NCBI GenBank assembly: GCA_027005175.1
Contig: JALTMC010000503.1
Span: 1-15,032, forward strand
Direction of reading: 5' to 3'
DNA: 15,032 bases
Origin: Myxococcales bacterium
GTDB lineage: Bacteria; Myxococcota_C; UBA6777
Part shown: positions 13,933 through 15,032 of the stretch, piece by piece
How the letters are laid out: the number at the start of each line of letters is the position of its first letter
How positions within the stretch are numbered: the first letter of the stretch is position 1
Notes under the pieces: generated by a model
Seen by the model: only the letters and a program-made list of their open reading frames with translations
Told to the model about the DNA's origin: nothing
Database searches by the model: none
Made by a program: the position numbers and the translations under genes

Positions 13933-15032
13933 TTGACTTTTGATTCAATGACTTTGGATGCTAACTTGACTCTTGGTACTTTCTTGGATGCCAAGAACCC
14001 ACCAACTCTTGCTTTACCCATGGAGACGCTGCTGCGTCATATGGTTTGTCTCGGTGCTTCTGGGAGCGGAAAGACGGTGGCCTGTAAGGTCATCTGTGAA
14101 GAAGTTTTAATCCGGGAAATCCCGGTGATTGCGATTGACCCACAAGGTGATATCGCGAGTATGATCTTGCCTGAAGAGGGCCTGGATTCGGAAGGAGGGC
14201 AAGCCTTTCATCAACAGGTAGAGGTGGTTGTTTGGACTCCTGGCTCTGGAGCAGGAGTCCCCTTGTCATTGGACCCGCTTCGGCTGGACTCACTTCCCTC
14301 CCGCCCCGAAGACCGAGTGCGTGTCCTGTCGTCCATCGCATCTCAGCTAACCTCTCTTCTCGGCTACCATCTGGACCGTAATGACGGTCAGTTTGCCTCG
14401 GCCTATCTCGATCTTGTGTTGCAGTATCTTGCGGAACACCAAATCCATGTGCGGGACTTGTCTGGGCTTTGCTCCTTTTTACAGGAACTGCCAGAGTCTT
14501 TGAAGAATCGAGCGGAGCGGTTAATTAAACCCAGCAAACGCGCAGAAGTTCGTCGTAAACTGGAGATCCTGGGGGTCGGTGCTCGACGTCTTTTGTTTCA
14601 TCTAGGTGCTCCCATTTGTGTGGATACTCTGTTGGGGTTGGAGCATACACACAACAGAAACCCCAACGCAGAGAAGTCATTCACTCGGCTGTCTGTTGTG
14701 TATCTCAATGGTTTGCATAGTCAGGAAGAGAAAGAGTTTTTTGTCGGTCAAATCGCTCAGGCACTGTATGACTGGATGTTAGAGCACCCCAAACCTTATT
14801 TGCAGGCTGTGTTCTACCTGGATGAGGTCGCACCTTTTCTTCCTCCTGTTCGAAAACCCGCTTGCAAAGCGATCTTAAAATCGTTGTTTAAACAGGCGAG
14901 GAATGCCGGGGTTGGTTGTTTGATCGCCAGTCAAAATCCCGGTGACATCGACTATATGGCGTTGTCTCAATTCTCGACCTGGGCCTTGGGGCGGATGATG
15001 GTGCAACAAGATATCAAGAAGGTTGAGCGTAT
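13933..15032 (+). CDS. HerA-like/DUF87-type ATP-binding protein (partial, runs off the right edge)
   Basis: N-terminal 366 residues of an FtsK/HerA-superfamily P-loop ATPase. Visible motifs: an opening strand (LTLGTFLD), Walker A GASGSGKT at about 41-48, the following strand VIAIDPQGDIASM (DPQGD typical of this family), Walker B VFYLDE with Asp297/Glu298, and SQNPGDIDYMALSQFSTWALGRM near the edge, matching the sensor region of HerA-type proteins. Members translocate on or pump DNA; the exact role here is open. The frame stays open from 13414, so the start must be judged. The TTG at 13933 has AAGGA (13922-13926) six bases upstream. The ATG at 13948 is possible but its spacing is poor. The ATG at 13807 would place the 22-bp duplication inside the coding region. 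No NurA-type nuclease gene is within the window. Confidence 0.85.
   Translation, partial: MTFDSMTLDANLTLGTFLDAKNPPTLALPMETLLRHMVCLGASGSGKTVACKVICEEVLIREIPVIAIDPQGDIASMILPEEGLDSEGGQAFHQQVEVVVWTPGSGAGVPLSLDPLRLDSLPSRPEDRVRVLSSIASQLTSLLGYHLDRNDGQFASAYLDLVLQYLAEHQIHVRDLSGLCSFLQELPESLKNRAERLIKPSKRAEVRRKLEILGVGARRLLFHLGAPICVDTLLGLEHTHNRNPNAEKSFTRLSVVYLNGLHSQEEKEFFVGQIAQALYDWMLEHPKPYLQAVFYLDEVAPFLPPVRKPACKAILKSLFKQARNAGVGCLIASQNPGDIDYMALSQFSTWALGRMMVQQDIKKVER

Noticed and set aside
1-15032. tRNA genes, insertion sequences, attachment sites, phage genes
   Set aside because: No cloverleaf with a TTCGA arm, no transposase or integrase motif and no flanking terminal inverted repeats were seen on either strand by eye.

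Overview
The window reads as chromosomal DNA of a Gram-negative, secretion-rich bacterium of the former Deltaproteobacteria, most plausibly a low- to mid-GC relative of Myxococcota or Bradymonadota. The grounds are a very large S41 peptidase with extra C-terminal domains, a lipoprotein of dozens of short four-cysteine modules ending in a fibrinogen-like domain, and a pyruvate dehydrogenase of the split E1-alpha/E1-beta type. No rRNA or marker gene is present, so this placement is an inference.

Layout. Positions 1-460 carry no gene that I can support. A minus-strand block follows: an S41/PDZ protease (461-3598) and a giant cysteine-rich lipoprotein (3977-7393), each with its own ribosome binding site and separated by 378 bases that hold a strong inverted repeat and a decayed second copy of the lipoprotein's last codons. 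Next, read right to left, is a four-gene 2-oxoacid dehydrogenase operon: E1-alpha (11737-12810), E1-beta (10714-11736), E2 (9255-10592) and dihydrolipoyl dehydrogenase (7765-9195). Upstream of E1-alpha is a roughly 150-base leader with three successive inverted repeats, one of which can bury the ribosome binding site. A small, highly basic, 12-cysteine exported protein lies at 13165-13719 on the minus strand. Divergent from it, a HerA-like ATPase starts near 13933 and runs off the right edge.

How the genes work together. The four dehydrogenase genes encode a complete complex: E1 decarboxylates the 2-oxoacid (most likely pyruvate), E2 passes the acyl group to CoA through its lipoyl arm, and Lpd reoxidises the lipoamide using NAD+. 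The S41 protease, the cysteine-rich lipoprotein and the small cysteine-rich protein are all exported. The last two depend on many disulfides, so the strain should have strong periplasmic oxidative folding. No direct functional link between the exported proteins and the dehydrogenase is visible.

Most notable signals. (1) A 41-module cysteine-rich array whose C-terminal 24 modules form 12 regular 42-residue super-repeats. (2) Degenerate tandem copies of the 3' end of lpd behind the gene itself. (3) Two unrelated tandem repeats that both have a 22-bp period, one between E1-beta and E2 and one before the ATPase gene. (4) The structured leader of the dehydrogenase operon. (5) The arginine-rich CX3C protein. 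I found no CRISPR array, insertion sequence, tRNA or phage gene, and no clear new multi-gene system.
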